A program made the translations under genes and the position numbers. The notes beneath the pieces were generated by a model. The model saw nothing but the letters and a program-made list of their open reading frames with translations. It was not told where the DNA came from and made no database searches. 6,389 nt of DNA from Clostridia bacterium. Lineage in GTDB: Bacteria > Bacillota_A > Clostridia > Christensenellales > UBA1242. Location of the stretch: positions 1 to 6,389 of the forward strand of contig JAFTUZ010000048.1 in the NCBI GenBank assembly GCA_017466005.1, in the 5' to 3' direction. Positions 5,388-6,389 of the stretch are shown here, one piece after another (position 1 is the first letter of the stretch; the number at the start of each line of letters is the position of its first letter).

Positions 5388-6278
5388 AGTTTTCGTTCAG
5401 GCTTTATAGCAGTTGTTGGTAAACCAAATGTAGGTAAATCTACTTTAATAAATGCTTTAATTGGTAAAAAAGTATCTATTGTTTCACCAAAACCACAAAC
5501 AACCAGAAATAAAATTTTAGGTGTACTATCTACAAAAGAATATCAAGCAGTTTTTGTAGATACACCAGGCATACATAAATCTAAAACCGAACTTGACCAA
5601 TATATGCAAAAAAATATAGATACCGCCACCCAAGATGTAGATTTGATAATTTATGTGATGGACGGTAGCCATAATTTTGCTGAAGATGACCTTGACACTT
5701 TAAAAAAATATTGCAATGGTAAAATTCCAGTTTTTGCTGTGGTAAATAAAATGGATTTAAGTTCGCCGGAAGCTGTTTTTCCAAGATTAAGTGTTTTAAA
5801 TGATATAAAAGGTTTAGAGCAGATTTTTTGCATATCTGCACTTCAAAAAAAGAATTTAGAACCTTTGCTTAATGCTAGTTTGGAAAAATTGTCTGATAAT
5901 GTTAAATATTTTCCAGATGACGTTATTACCGATAAAGGTATGGGGTTTACTATTGCCGAATTAGTGCGTGAAAAAATTTTGTGGCATATAAACGATGAAA
6001 TCCCACACGGTGTTGGTGTTGTGGTAGAGCAAATAGTAAGTAATCCAAACACCGAAGTTATAACCGCCACAATATATTGTGAACGTGAGGGGCATAAAAG
6101 TATTATAATAGGTGCCAAAGGTGCAAAAATAAAAGAAATTGGACAAGAATGCAGACTTGCATTAGAAAAAATGCTTGATAAAAAAGTCAGCCTAGAGTTG
6201 TGGGTTAAAGTAAAAGCAAATTGGCGTAACCGAGAAGGCCTTTTAAGTGAAATAGGTTATGCAACAGAAGAAGAATAA
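5385..6278 (+). CDS. era: GTPase Era
   Basis: An essential-type GTPase that binds the 3' end of 16S rRNA and guides 30S subunit maturation; it acts on the ribosome and in part at the membrane. The 297 residues match the usual length of about 300. The GTPase domain is complete: G1 GKPNVGKS (12-19), the Era-typical PKPQTTRNKILG (35-46) holding the switch I threonine region, G3 DTPGIHK (59-65), G4 NKMD (121-124) and G5 SAL (151-153). The C-terminal KH domain follows from about 205, with IIIGAKGAKIKEIG (240-253) carrying the GxxG loop, and ends with LWVKVKANWRN near 280. In most Bacillota era directly follows or overlaps cdd; here 122 bases with the four-way palindrome separate them, so era may be transcribed apart from the yqfC unit. 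It works in the same process as YbeY. No odd residues are seen. Confidence 0.97.
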   Translation: MSFRSGFIAVVGKPNVGKSTLINALIGKKVSIVSPKPQTTRNKILGVLSTKEYQAVFVDTPGIHKSKTELDQYMQKNIDTATQDVDLIIYVMDGSHNFAEDDLDTLKKYCNGKIPVFAVVNKMDLSSPEAVFPRLSVLNDIKGLEQIFCISALQKKNLEPLLNASLEKLSDNVKYFPDDVITDKGMGFTIAELVREKILWHINDEIPHGVGVVVEQIVSNPNTEVITATIYCEREGHKSIIIGAKGAKIKEIGQECRLALEKMLDKKVSLELWVKVKANWRNREGLLSEIGYATEEE

Positions 6279-6292
6279 TTAAAAAATATTTG

Positions 6293-6317
6293 CACACTCT
6301 AATACAAAAGGAGTGTG
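6293..6317 (+). promoter_or_regulatory. Hairpin covering the ribosome binding site of the last gene
   Basis: CACACTC (6293-6299) is perfectly complementary to GAGTGTG (6311-6317), with an 11-base loop and possible wobble extension on both sides. The right arm contains part of the Shine-Dalgarno sequence (AAAGGAG, 6307-6313) and reaches to two bases before ATG 6319. If formed, it would reduce translation of the downstream gene. There is no T run after it, so it is not a terminator. Confidence 0.5.
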
Positions 6318-6318
6318 T

Positions 6319-6389
6319 ATGAATAAAAAACAAAAACAAGAATGGCAGGAAGAATTAGAATCTTTATGCTGGGCACGCTTTTGCGAAAC
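6319..6389 (+). CDS. 5' part of an unrecognised gene after era
   Basis: ATG 6319 follows AAAGGAG with five-base spacing, and the frame stays open to the right edge, giving 23 complete residues (MNKKQKQEWQEELES, then LCWARFCE). The start is very hydrophilic and helical, with two Cys and two Trp; no signal peptide or membrane segment is visible. In Bacillota era is usually followed by the small gene yqzL or by recO. The visible N-terminus does not resemble RecO, which begins with a beta strand of the type GIVL, and does not match the YqzL sequences I know. It lies 40 bases after era and is probably cotranscribed with it. Too little is visible for a family call. Confidence 0.6.
   Translation, partial: MNKKQKQEWQEELESLCWARFCE

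Overview
This is a low-GC stretch with dense, single-strand gene packing, strong AAGGAG-type ribosome binding sites, some TTG starts and the standard genetic code (TAA, TAG and TGA all act as stops). Together with the sporulation pair yqfC-yqfD and the ybeY-cdd-era order, this points to Bacillota, most likely an uncultured Clostridia-like lineage that forms spores or descends from spore formers. That placement is an inference from gene content; nothing here fixes the genus.

Layout, all on the + strand. (1) The 3' part of an unrecognised small membrane protein ends at 253 and is closed by a strong intrinsic terminator. (2) An intergenic stretch carries a near-consensus extended -10 sigma-A promoter (366-394), with no T-box leader, driving valS (483-2891). 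This valyl-tRNA synthetase is of the archaeal type, not the usual bacterial type, and has its own terminator. (3) A compact run follows: yqfC (2970-3242), yqfD (3229-4368), ybeY (4365-4862) and a cdd-family gene (4870-5262). The first three overlap and cdd lies 7 bases further on, so they look cotranscribed. A perfect sigma-E-like -10 (CATACAAT) sits just before yqfC. (4) A GC-rich 82-base element (5268-5349) folds on paper into a compact four-way junction. (5) era (5385-6278) follows. (6) The start of an unrecognised small gene (from 6319) has a hairpin over its ribosome binding site.

The genes mix translation and ribosome maintenance (ValRS charges tRNA-Val; YbeY and Era act in 16S rRNA maturation and 30S assembly) with sporulation (YqfC, YqfD). 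The most unusual item is the cdd homologue. It keeps the fold signatures and the nucleoside-binding NIEN motif of tetrameric cytidine deaminase but has lost all three zinc cysteines and the catalytic glutamate, so it reads as an intact pseudoenzyme at the classical cdd locus. The cluster also lacks phoH, pgpH and dgkA, which usually lie between yqfD and cdd. The second most unusual item is the four-hairpin element between this gene and era.
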